Assembly (NCBI GenBank): GCA_011316305.1
Contig: SAUG01000048.1
Location: 527,702 to 591,701, forward strand
Direction: 5' to 3'
DNA length: 64,000 nt
From: Rusavskia elegans
Lineage: Eukaryota; Ascomycota; Lecanoromycetes; Teloschistales; Teloschistaceae
Made by a program: the position numbers and the translations under genes. This document shows, piece by piece, positions 10,830 through 21,814 of the stretch. Each line of letters begins with the position of its first letter. The first letter of the stretch is position 1. The notes below the pieces were generated by a model. The model saw only the letters and a program-made list of their open reading frames with translations. It did no database searches and was not told where the DNA came from.

Positions 10830-13178
10830 TGAGCAGTGATACTTCGTCGTCATTTTGCTGCAATCCCCATTCATGGACGAAGAATCAGGAGATATATTGA
10901 CAAATATCTCTTGATAGATATCTTCTGGTTTGGCCTTTTCACTTTAGGTCCGATATCTCACTGGGCTCTCGGTTACCTTCCCCGTTTCCCAACGGTTTGA
11001 ACTTTCCCAATTGCTACCTATCCGGCCCAGGTTTCATGGTATCGGGTATTGAAAGATTCGTAAGCTCGATTCTCGTTAAAAGAGGCTGGGTTCAGTCAAA
11101 GTGTGTCATATAAGTACAGGCTTTGTTTTATGTCCTCTGCGCATTGGGAGTCGTGATCTAACACGGTTCCCCACAAGTCCCATGACTAAGTTCCCTTGTA
11201 GGATTTGCCCTTTACAGAACAATCAAGTACATGAGCCCTGGTAGAGCATACAGTCTACGCATCCTGCATCCTCGCTCGCAGTCCTATCAATCACACAAGA
11301 TCAGGCACCCTCGTCTGTTGCTTCGCATCCAACGTCCGCTCACTCGCGTTTCCGCTAGACTCTACCAACCACTCTCTATGTGCGGAACTCATCTCGAAAG
11401 TCTGTTCAACATGTATCTCCGAATCCGCAACATCCGCATACCTCACATACGCGTTCGGAGGAGGTTGCACGAATCTGATATCGGTAGAATGAGCGGTATC
11501 TGCCAGTTGCGACATTTTGATAGGTTGGTATGATGGGCTATGGCGTTTGTACTGGTAGGTTCTGCTTGAAGGAAAGTATTTCGTTCGGTGAGCATGGGCA
11601 TGCAGGTGTTGTAGACGGGTTTCGGAACCGAGGACGATGATAAGGAAGGTTCCGTGCTGTGGGAGCTGGACGAAAGTCATGAGTAGGTCCGTATGTTTTG
11701 GGATCTAAAGGCGAAGACTTACGATACCCAGGCATAGAGGTTGAATGTCCCCGCCGCGAAGATGTCAGCTCCGGAAGGTATGAAGCCCTGATGGCGCCGC
11801 TGATGGCCGTCCTGTCGAAAGGACTAAGTGTGGGACATAGCCATGAGAAGTGGAAAGCAGGCCATTGGACTGCTCGATTGGCACGAAAAGGTATGGTACT
11901 GCAAGCGTAACAGAAAATTTACACAGAAGAAAACGAATCCCAACTCTCTGGAGCGCTCCATGTTCAAGTTCGAAACTAGTGTGATGGGCAATGACGCCAG
12001 GAAGAGATCATTGAGTGCGGACCAACCTGTTCACAAAGCTCAATGGCATCGAATCGCAAGAGTATTACCAACCAACAAGCCGATGTCCGACTGGACGACG
12101 GGATTCTAAAAGTCGGCATGCTCCCAGAGTGCTCGGGGGTCAAGAACGCGATTCATGAGCTTCACCTGATTCCAGCGGAGCCTTTGCAGCGGATTGGCGC
12201 ACCGCCTCAGGGCTGCCCGTTTCTACTGCTCGATGCCGTTTTTGGTCTACTGAGCACCCTACCCTACAGCAAACGCATCACCCTTTACCCCCAAGCGATT
12301 CTTGGGCACGGTGTTCTATCATGGGCTTTCCGGACTTTGAATTGGATTCCTTCACCCCATCGATAACAGCAAAGCAATGTTGTGCCTGTACACGTCGAAC
12401 TTAACATCTGGCCTATCGGCTGTGATACTATTCGATCCCCCCCAAGATCTCCACTCGGACTAAAAGCTCAGCGGCGTCAAGTCCATCACCATTCTCTAGG
12501 AAGACCAGGCAAAACCTCTCCTGACCAAGCTCGCTCTGTCGCAGATGGTCTCCCTCGCCGACTGTGGACGGACCATTGAGGCTAATGGTTGGTACCACTG
12601 CGGTACCTGAATCGATGATCCTGAAGGTCGATCTGAAGAAGCCGGACAGCCGAAGGGCTCTTGCCATGGCGCTTGAGGTCAAAAGTTAGGTATCCACGGA
12701 TTGAGTGCTCTATTCGTGTAGCGTACAGCGCATGGTATCGATACTGCTATTGCTCGTCTCCTGCCTGTAAGTCCGAGTAATCACTTATCTGTCATTAGAG
12801 GCTGGATTCCTGTTGGCGCGTGCAGTCGTGCTTGCTTATTCTGCCCGGTAAATACTTCCTTGTGTCAAGACAGGAGCTCGCGATGTGTTCGGCACTTCAA
12901 GAGTCCCGGCTGTGATAGCGCAAATGTTACAAGGACAGCCGCGAGTTGATCAAGTGGCTGCAAAGTTACGTCAGCCTTGCACGATTTTTCCATGATCGAC
13001 ATTATTGATATCATTGATACCGAAGAGGGGGTAATGCACGTAATGGAAGGGAGTCTATGATGCACTCGGAGTCGGAGCTCATTCCTCGTCCGCTTGCCAA
13101 TCTCTTACCTGAGCTTCCTTCGTATGGCAACCGTTCCTTTCCATCTTACTCACTGATATCCAGCAGACATTTTCAGAG
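10830..13178. other. 2.3-kb gap with degenerate frames
   Basis: No convincing intact gene is visible. A minus-strand frame (11680-11291) contains a protein-like stretch starting MSQLADTAHSTDIRF. A plus-strand frame (12043-12366) begins MASNRKSITNQQADVRLDDG and continues ILKVGMLPECSG, which vaguely recalls the start of a zinc-type alcohol dehydrogenase or enoyl reductase (D-DG-LKV--LP). It has no following domain, and a stop follows. Given the dead KS nearby, this gap may hold another eroded cluster gene. The final part is the promoter of the NRPS-like gene. Confidence 0.4.
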
Positions 13179-16100
13179 ATGGATGCTGACTCGCGCCTTG
13201 CCCAACATCCAGAAAAGTTGGGACGGAGACTCCTGCCAACCCTGATCGATCATATCGCTGCCATCGATCCCACCAGGCCTTTTGTATCTCTCACCAAGTC
13301 GACTGACATACATCAAGGCTTCCGGGACGTCGATTATGCTACATTTGCTGCAGCAATCAATCGCTGCGCCTACTGGCTTGATGATGAACTCGGTCGACCG
13401 CGATATGAATTCGAGAAGATTGCCTACATGGGGCCTTCGGATCTCCGCTATGTCATTTTCATCCTTGCAGCCGTCAAGGCTGGATTCGTCGTACGTTGTC
13501 CGTCCAGAAATCACCGTTGCTATTGCGTGTCTTGATTCTCCCTTCTAGGCTTTTCTACCATCGCCCAGAAACAGCTTACAAGATCACTCCTCCCTTCTGA
13601 CAGCCGCCGATTGCCATACAATCGTGGCCCCAGAAAGTCGGATGCCCATCGTCGACAGCCTGATTGCCGCGAGATCAATGAAGAACGCTACCATCCCTGC
13701 AGTCGACTGGTTCCTAAAACCAGCCGAGAACGAAGTCAAACCGTACCCATACTCCAAGACCTTTGAACAAGCCAAGTCGGAGCCATTCGTCACCTTGCAC
13801 ACATCAGGATCGACTGGACCACCGAAGCTCGTCGTCAGTAGCCATGGATCATTCGCAACCCTGGATGCATTTCTGGCAATCCCTTCGCTAGGCGGCCGAC
13901 CAGTGAATGCTAATTGTCTCATCGGAAAGAGGATGTTCTCGCCCTTCCCTCTGTTCCATAGTGCTGCCTTGGGCATCATCCTGGCCTGCAACATTTATGC
14001 CGGAATGACAATCATTCTGCCCCCTCCGGTGCCTTTGACCACCGGCTTATGTGACTTGATCCATACTCACGCATCCTTGGATGGGACATGTTTACCACCT
14101 TCCGTGCTTGTTGATATCACCCACAACCCAGACTACATGGACAGGCTTCGCAAACTTGACTTCGTCTGCTATGGTGGTGGTCCCTTGCCGAAAGGAGTGG
14201 GGGATAGGATCGCAGCAAGCGGCAAACCACCGCTCAATTACTTCGCCTCTACCGAGACAAACCTCCTGCCTACGGAGGTCCACGATGCCGAGGATTGGGA
14301 ATACGTTAAGTACTCTCCCTTCCTTGGACATGAATTCAGAGAGGTTGGTGATGGGCTAGCCGAACTTGTCATCGTTCGTGATCAATCATTGGGTCTGTTC
14401 CAAGCGGTGTTCAGCAGTTTTCCCCATCTTCAAGAATACGCAATGAAGGATATCTACGAACCGCATCCGACAAAGTCAGATCTATGGCGGTTCACTGGGA
14501 GATCAGACGATATCATCGTCTTCTCGAATGGAGAGAAATGCAACCCTTTGGTCATGGAAGGCATCATAATGGATCATCCAGCCGTCAAATCTGCCTTGGT
14601 CACTGGTCAAGGGAGGTTCCAGACAGCTTTGCTCGTGGAACCCGCCGCTACCTCAACCGCCTCTGCGGGTTCCCTTGTTGATGAAATATGGCCAACGGTT
14701 CAGAAAGCTAACCGTCAGTGCGCCACACAAGGAAAGATTGCCAAAGATTTCATTTTAGTCACTCATCCCGAAAAGCCAATGCTTCGGGCCAGCAAAGGGA
14801 CAGTGCAAAGGAAATCCACGCTTCAGCTTTACGAAACCGAACTTGAGACTCTCTACGTTGCGGACGCTTCTGTAGCCACTGTTGGTCACGGTCTTGATTT
14901 GGATCTTAACGATCGTGCACAGCTTACAGGGACACTGAGAACATTGATATCTGATAGTCTCAATGAAGAGCACATGGACGATCACCAGAATCTATTCCAG
15001 GTTGGATTGGATTCGCTGCAGGTGCTTTCCCTGACGAAGAAGATCAATGGTCTTCTGCGAAAACATGACAAGAGCATCACGACCGCAACGATATTTGATA
15101 GTGTCAGCATTTCAAATCTTGCTGATGCTTTAGAGCAGCTTGGACTTGGCAATGAAGTATCTGGTGAAAAGCTGTCCGAGGCCTCCGAACAGTATAGGGA
15201 AATGGATATGCTCCTCGAGCGGTATACGCCGCATCTCGACAGCCGTCTTAAAAGGGAAACAAGGGTCGTCGTCTTAACTGGCTCCACAGGGTCGCTCGGA
15301 TCCTATCTTCTAGATAACCTGATCGCCGATCATACCGTCAGCAAAATCTACTGTCTGAATCGCAGCCCCGAAAGCTCACACCGACAAGAAGGTTCGCAAA
15401 AACATAAAGGTCTTTCCACACACTTCCAAAAAGTCCGGTTCTTACAGTGGAATCCTTCCAAGTCTTACTTTGGCCTCGATCAGAGAACCGAGTATGAGCC
15501 TCTCCTGGAAGAGACTACAGATGTTGTTCATAACGCCTGGGAGGTCAACTTCAACCTTTCCCTGCAGTCCTTCTAATCGCACCTCTCGGGCGTGCAAAAG
15601 CTCATCGAATTCTCCCAGAGATCAGTGAATAGGGCTCATATCTTCTTCATATCCACCGTCGGCACGGTCCTCGATTATAAATCCGACCAGCCACAAATTC
15701 CAGAAACGCTGATGACGCACTGGAGCAGCGCCCAGGCATCGGGCTACCCGCAGTCCAAGCTCATTGCCGAGAGACTGTTAGCTAACGCATCAGAGGTCTA
15801 CCATGTACCCGTAACGATCTGTCGAATTGGTCAGATCGCAGGGCCGACGAGAAGGGAGGGTATGTGGCCCAAGCGTGAGTGGTTGCCCTCTCTGATGGAG
15901 AGTGCGAGGTACCTCCGCTTGATACCGGAGTCGCTAGGTCCGCTAGATATAGTGGATTGGGTCCCCGTGGATCTCGCAGCGGACATCGTTGGGGAATTGT
16001 TGTCGTCGTCGGATGGACAGGCAAGTCCGTCACATGCTGGGACAGACGACGCAGGGGATCGGCAAGAGCAAAAGGTTACGAGACCAAAGATTTTCCATAT

Positions 16101-16422
16101 CGTTAATCCCCGTCGAACCACGTGGCCGGACATTCTCCCCGCTATCATCCAGCATCCGCCTGCGGAGATCCGAAGCACGGACTACACTACCTGGCTTACT
16201 GCGCTTCGCCAAAGTCTGGACGATGACTCGAAGAATATCGACGATAATCCAGCACTCAAGCTCCTCCCATTTTTCGAAAATATTGAGAGGCAGATGAAGA
16301 GTGGGAAGGGGGAAGTGATACTAAGCACTCGATGCTCGGAAGCCATGAGTCAGACCATGAGAAATTTGCAGCCCGTAGGCAGTGGGTGGATGGAGAATTG
16401 GTTGAGGCAGTGGAGAAGTTGA
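13179..16422 (+). pseudogene. NRPS-like A-T-R carboxylic acid reductase, interrupted by in-frame stop
   Basis: Exon 1 is 13179-13490, a 58-nt intron follows, and exon 2 runs from 13549. The frame continues to 16422 except for a TAA at 15574-15576 (codon 780); overall length would be 1061 residues, normal for adenylation-thiolation-reductase enzymes. Domain evidence in order: KAGFVAFLPSPRNS across the intron; core A3 TLHTSGSTGPPKL (about 186); NYFASTETN; LWRFTGRSDDIIVFSNGEK; carrier protein GLDSLQV (about 592) with the phosphopantetheine serine; NAD(P) loop LTGSTGSLGS (about 683); GYPQSK (about 837) with the reductase Tyr and Lys; and a family-typical end, SGWMENWLRQW. The enzyme would activate an acid, load it on the carrier and reductively release an aldehyde. 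The stop falls in VNFNLSLQSF(stop)SHLSGVQKLIEF, where relatives have Glu (GAA to TAA). The upstream product would keep A and T but lose most of R. Confidence 0.85.
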
Positions 16423-16831
16423 TTCGATATCCTTGTAGCCGGATTGGCTTAGGTTAAAGTATTACAGGGTCTGCAGTTGCTTGCATGACGGCACATATTG
16501 ATATGGAAAAATAGTAATTCCTAGAGGGTCCCGCAATCATTACCATGATAGTTACTTACTTACTAGGCTTCTTAGATTCTGACGAAAGCTTTGACCAGGT
16601 CTGTGCTCGGTTAGATGATATCGGATCTATCTGCGAAGTATTTGTGCCGATGACCGCTGTGGTGATTTCCTAAAACCGAGTATAGCGTTGTTTCTAGCCC
16701 CCCTCCCCCCCGGGCAGTGTGTCTCTCTTCTTCTCTTTATTCCATTCGACAACTGTTCAAGGTTCCCATCGCGTCCGTGACTACCTTCCAAAAGAGTACT
16801 TTACAAATTCCCCACGCAAACTAACCATACT
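16423..16831. other. intergenic between convergent genes
   Basis: About 400 bp between the 3' ends of the NRPS-like gene and the minus-strand secreted-protein gene. It contains a short C/T-rich run near 16697-16712. No gene was seen. Confidence 0.45.
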
Positions 16832-18136
16832 TCATGGTCGATCCAGACCCTCGGTACCCGATCCTACCTCAACAAACAGCTGTCGATTCCGCCCTATATT
16901 TCACTCATCAGTACAAAGGACCCACAACAAAGCTCCCATCATCGTCATTATCATCTCAAAGGTACGTACCTCTCAGAAACGCCGTCCCGGAATATCCAGC
17001 CCTCACACACATCCCGTTCAAAGCCACCACCGCTTCCCAAATCTCATAAAACGACGAGACGTCCGTTAACCCCGTCGTCAAGACAACAGCCACGCATTGT
17101 CCACTCGCTAGATTGACCTTGGCGTTAGTCATACATATACATCTTCCCTTTTGAGCAAACACTCCGAATACGATCTCACGAAAGAGGTTGAAGGAAGAAT
17201 GGTAACTTACGTTCAACAATATACCTCGGAAGCTTCACATACGCCTGGGGATCATCCGATTTTCCAAACGTCCTCGGCGCAACGGAACTCGTCATCGTTT
17301 GCGCGAGAAAGGTGCAGCTTGCTAGAGGCGGAGCTGGTTCGCCGGGGTGACATTGGACGAGGGGGACGTAGGAGGTTAGGATTAGGCCCATTGTGCCGGA
17401 ATATCCTGTCGGTTTCAAGTCAATGGACACGCGAAGTTTCCTACCAGACAGAAGAACAGAAAAACCTATAGGGCTAAAGGGGTAGTTGTGGTAGGCAGTA
17501 AGTAAAGTACATACCAACATTCATAGCGATACCTCCAACCCCAGTAGGCGCCACGCATCGACGCACCAAATTCGAAGCCGCACGCCCCAACTCCGCATAC
17601 GAAGCCGTTGTCTCGGTGTAATAATCTTGCAGCACGATATCGATCGTGCATTGTCCATCGGCTAGATAGATAGACGTCTTCGTCATTCCCATGTGCACCA
17701 CACCACTTTCGAAAGAGCAATAAGCAACTCTTGGGACAAAATAAACAAACTTACAGCTAATAAATCGAAAAGGCAAATGCACGTTCCCATTCCGTCCGCT
17801 CTCGACATACCGGCCGAATTTCCTCATTCGCCCGTCGTCGCTGGGGATTTGGTTCGCGGCGTCCCGGCAGCTTTGGAGGTTGAGACCGGTTCGGTAGCGG
17901 GAGCCGGAGCAGCTGATGAGAGGGATGTCGTTGTTGAGAGGAGATCTGTGATTGTTGCTGGGGCTGATGGCTGAGAGGGTGGGTATTGTATTGTTGGGGC
18001 TTTGTTGGTCTCTTTAGCATTTTTTTATATTGCGGTGGAGGTATGGAGAGACGAACATTGGTTGCGGCGGCAATGCGGCAGCGAAGGAGAAAAGCAAGGA
18101 CGTGAGGCGTAGCGTTATAGCAAGTTTTGATTTCAT
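16832..18136 (-). CDS. secreted protein with two tandem copies of a Cys-containing domain (unknown function)
   Basis: My model has six exons: 18136-18057, 17999-17755, 17661-17515, 17405-17211, 17107-16970 and 16893-16832. The five introns are 57, 93, 109, 103 and 75 nt; all phases agree and give 288 residues. The N-terminus MKSKLAITLRLTSLLFSFAA followed by ALPPQP is a clear signal peptide. The mature part appears to hold two copies of one domain: a first cysteine, FG-x(n)-V-LP, then an intron, then (D/S)GQC, an S-x(n)-E-x(n)-A helix, a CV pair, then GYSGT. Copy 1 has SSDGQCTIDIV...RRCVAP...NVGYSGTM; copy 2 has PSGQCVAVVL...GMCVRAGYSGTA. The intron before GQC is at the same place and phase 1 in both copies, which supports internal duplication. 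I recognise no named family; such small secreted proteins are common in plant-associated and lichenised fungi. Function unknown. No homology evidence is available for the splice model. Confidence 0.68.
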
Positions 18137-19993
18137 CTTGGGTCGCCGTCCAGGACTTGGCCCGGATGCTTTCAGCACAAAGTGGTCGAGATAATGGAAT
18201 ATATATTTCGCGGTACGTGATTTTCGGAATAGGAAGGACGATTGGACATCAAGTGATGGTGAGGTATCAGAGTTAAATTAAACACTTCTGCTTGGAAGCC
18301 ATGTTTCTGCTCCGACTGACCTGTATTCAGCATTTTATTCAATCCAGTGCATTCGCGACGTGCGGCTAGGAGGCGGCTTCAGACGCACATCGAGAGGGCA
18401 TTGAACTTTCCTTATAGGCGACCCAACCATTTCGTACAGAGGGCGATTAGGAGAATTGCAATCCATTGGGTGGATTTTGACTTACCGATGTATTCGATAG
18501 GTCGGGACCGAAGAGGAAAGCCGGTGGCCTACCTCTAAGGGAGTTGTTCTATTCCAGCCCCTGTGAGGACCTCATCTACAATCGGGCATGGTATCATCCA
18601 TACTAAGAATGGCAGGCACATGAGAGCGTCATGAAAACCTCCAAATTGAATCCCAGAAGTTGGTTTGGTGACAAGTAAAACACTCACAACTAGTGATGCT
18701 CCTAGGTGGCCAAGACGAGCAGACTTAACGTCGTCCGTTTGACGATTCACTGCCTAAGGTAATGGACCTGTGAGTTCCTGTAGGCTATCGGATGCCAACA
18801 ATGGATTTGCATTTGGAATCTGCTTACTGAGATTTTTGTGCTGACATGGAAAACTGAAACGACGCGAAATAAGGTAAAATTCGCCAACAGTCGGCGAAGT
18901 CTTGACTGCTTTTGCCATCAAGCAACTTCTTCCTTTCGATGAGGACGTCTTTGTTGCTAGAGGAAAACCAATCTTGTAACCGTCAGTGTCAGCAAAATAT
19001 ATACCTACAAGATCCGAGCCACCGACCTTCTCGTTCCACCATCATACAAATGGGGCATGGACCAAGCAATGCGAACAGGTGATGACTATATCAGAGGGAA
19101 TAGATGATCAGCTATACCAGTGCCATTCCAAGGCCAACAATAACTGTGCGGCAGACGTTGAAATCTCAATGTCGCTCCAAAAGCAGGATAACACCAGATC
19201 TCACCGGGGCGAACCCCTCAACGTGATCCGAACGATGGGAATAACAATCACTATGACCATTAGCGGAAAGGTGGTTTCTAGCAGCACCTTTCGACAAAAA
19301 GTACCTACTTACTCGGATGTTCGGTCGTATTGATATGGGAATCCAAATGGATGCCTAGTTACGCGTTTGCTTCATCTTTCGATCGCCGTAGAACTGGCTT
19401 ACTTAGGGAGTCACTTGAACCGTCACCTACATGATCTCCATTGTAGTGTATGTGTGACTGATGGTTTTGGCCGCATCTGACGAGCCAGCTGCGATGTACG
19501 CCAGCTTGTTCCCGTCATTCTTAACATTCGCTTTACCTCCGATGTTGAAGGAAATTTCTTGTATGAAAAAGCAATGCGAGTTTTCGACGAGGCTCGACAG
19601 TAGCAGAATGAGTAGATTATATATTCGTATTACTATCCCGCGGTGTATTCCCAAGCACTCCGGCCACGCGAAAGTCATGTAATGGACACGTCGTTATCCC
19701 TTTCATCCCATGCTGTGTGACTCCATGACGAATTCTACGTCTTTGCCGACAAGGAAATCTGATACAACGAGACACCGCGCCATTCAGAGGTACAATGATG
19801 AACCACCAAGAAAAACAGCATAGGAGCGAAGAAGCAAAACCGTCAACAGAATAACAGGCACCATACCCCATGGAACGGGCAAACAAAGTGTCAGACTGTC
19901 CGTGACTCAGACCGCACTCAACGAATTCCACAGCGGTACCCACTGACATTTACCTAGGACATCTCCTACATGACAGCTTTGTATAATACTCCG
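18137..19993. other. 1.86-kb gap without a supported gene
   Basis: The gap holds the promoter of the secreted-protein gene (right side of 18136) and the 3' flank of App1. The few open frames (for example 18347-18538 plus, 18986-19333 plus, 19427-19678 minus) lack motifs, partner exons or consistent composition. No RNA gene was recognised. Confidence 0.5.
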
Positions 19994-21388
19994 TCAAGTT
20001 GCTTTCAGAGCGTCCACGGCTGCGTAAAGTTCGTTGGGGTCTTCAAACACCTGCCACACATCCCTGGGAACGTCTTTGAAGGCTTTCTCAAACCGTTCCG
20101 GGGAGTTTTTCTCTTCGTTGTTCATTTCGGCTACGTCCGTCACCTAGTTAATCTGTCAGTGATTACTCTTGGACAGTATTCCAAGTCATAGAGTTGTAGC
20201 AGAGAGTTCGCAGCTTGAATGTACGTACTTTACGTATGAAAATCTTCTTCACCCAGCCGGGGTGTTTCCGATAGATGTTGCCATAGGCCTCAGGGTCGCT
20301 TTGAGTGCTGTCGCCAACGCAGAGGACTTTACGCTTTGGTAGCCAGCCATGGACCTTATCCATCTCTCCCGTCTTGTACGCCTCGGTTCCCATGGTCAGA
20401 CTCAAGAGGAAGCCGCTCAAATCCATCCAACTGGCGTCTCGGAGTAAGATTGTACCTTGAGGATAATTGGCGTGCAAGAAAGAGCGGAGGAAGGGATAAA
20501 GATTGTAGGGAGAGGCTGAGAGGTAGAACCAGGTTGGGTTGAGAAGGGATTGGATGTGGGTGTAGAGAGCGGGCATGGAGGCGATAACCTCGGGGTCGGA
20601 CAGAAAGGTTGAGCGAAGGATTCCGACTGGAGAGGGGGTAAGGGTGACTTTGACAGTGTCGTCGATGTCTGGAAGTTTGATGTTAGCTTGTATAGGGATG
20701 GTACTAAAGGAGGGGACGTAGATATACCAGAGATTACCAGCCAGCCCTCGGGCTCCGCAAAGGTTGTCGACATGGGGCCGATTGGGGTTAATTCTGCATT
20801 CACGGCATCCGTCTCGACCGTTTGCCCATTGTTGTAACCGGTGCCGAAGGTAATGGTCTGCTGACTCGTCGCACTTCTCCCACCCGGCCCCAAGCGTTGC
20901 ACCTTTCCACCCGGCAACTTCACTTCCACCCATCTCGCCGGAGCTACTACATCGGCAAAGGGCTGCAACCGCTTTGCAATGGTCTTCTCTCCTCTTTCTC
21001 GTTCCTCCTCACTCCCATCCTTCTTCAAGCCAATCTTATCGGCAATATCAGCCACTACTTTGCTTATATCCCTGCCGGTCTCCGTCTTAAAGAAGGCGGC
21101 GCTGAATGAGGCTTGCCAGGGTTGAGGGGAGTGAGGGTAAGGATGAATGGGGCGGTAGGCGGTATTGTCGAAGAGCCAGACGCTTTCGGTTTTGGGATCG
21201 ACCGGGCCTGCGAAAGGGTTGTTTTTTCCAAGATAGGAGGAGATGTTTTGGGTGATAGGAATGGAAAAGGGCGAGCCGAGGCTCGGAAGGGTGCGCTCGG
21301 TGGATGGGAAACCCTCATTCTTGCGAGTTCGTTTGTCGCCGCGGGTTTCTTCGAACAGTTGACGGGCGCGGTCGAAAGCGCGCTGCAT
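19994..21388 (-). CDS. APP1: App1-type phosphatidate phosphatase (DUF2183 family)
   Basis: Three exons (21388-20728, 20668-20229, 20143-19994) with introns of 59 and 85 nt are in phase and give 416 residues. The catalytic HAD-like DxDxT motif is SDIDDTVK, created exactly across intron 1 (D221, D223, T225). Downstream come STFLSDPEV, NPTWFYLSASPYNLYPFLRS, GTILLRDASW, then RKVLCVGDSTQSDPEAYG, the conserved GDS-Q-DPE signature, followed by the C-terminal IFIRK. Yeast App1 is a Mg-dependent phosphatidate phosphatase that makes diacylglycerol at cortical actin patches, linking lipid turnover to endocytosis. An in-frame TGA a short way upstream makes the ATG at 21388 the first usable start. The protein is shorter than yeast App1 and lacks its long C-terminal tail, as expected for the shorter form found in filamentous fungi. 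Confidence 0.87.
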
Positions 21389-21814
21389 GATGCAGGTCGT
21401 ATGCAGGATGAAGTAGGTACTCGATCACAGATATAATGAGGAATTTGAGGATGAAGCGTTACGGAGGAAAGAGGAAGCAAGAAGCAAAAGACAGACTGAC
21501 TATAACCTGCGAAGCACTGCCTACCAGTGACATGGTCATTCGTCGCTGCCTACTTGATTCAGGTCAGACGATCGACGTGACCGAGGGCGTTGGATGTCAA
21601 GCGCGGCTGAGCACGGGGCAATTTCTGCCAAGGCGGAACGACAAGGGTGGGTGGCGGACAAAGGAAAAGGGTGGAGCGGAAGTCCTCCCTACTGGGACTC
21701 TTCTGGGACAAACCCGGATTTCGGATGATCCATGTATGCACGTGTTCAAGTGATTGTAGCAGCCAGCATCCTTAGATACTCAATTATGATTCCCGTCACA
21801 ACGCCGTCAGCCGC
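21389..21814. other. intergenic, App1 promoter and GGA 3' flank
   Basis: About 425 bp between the App1 start and the GGA stop; both genes read leftwards. No extra gene was seen. Confidence 0.5.
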
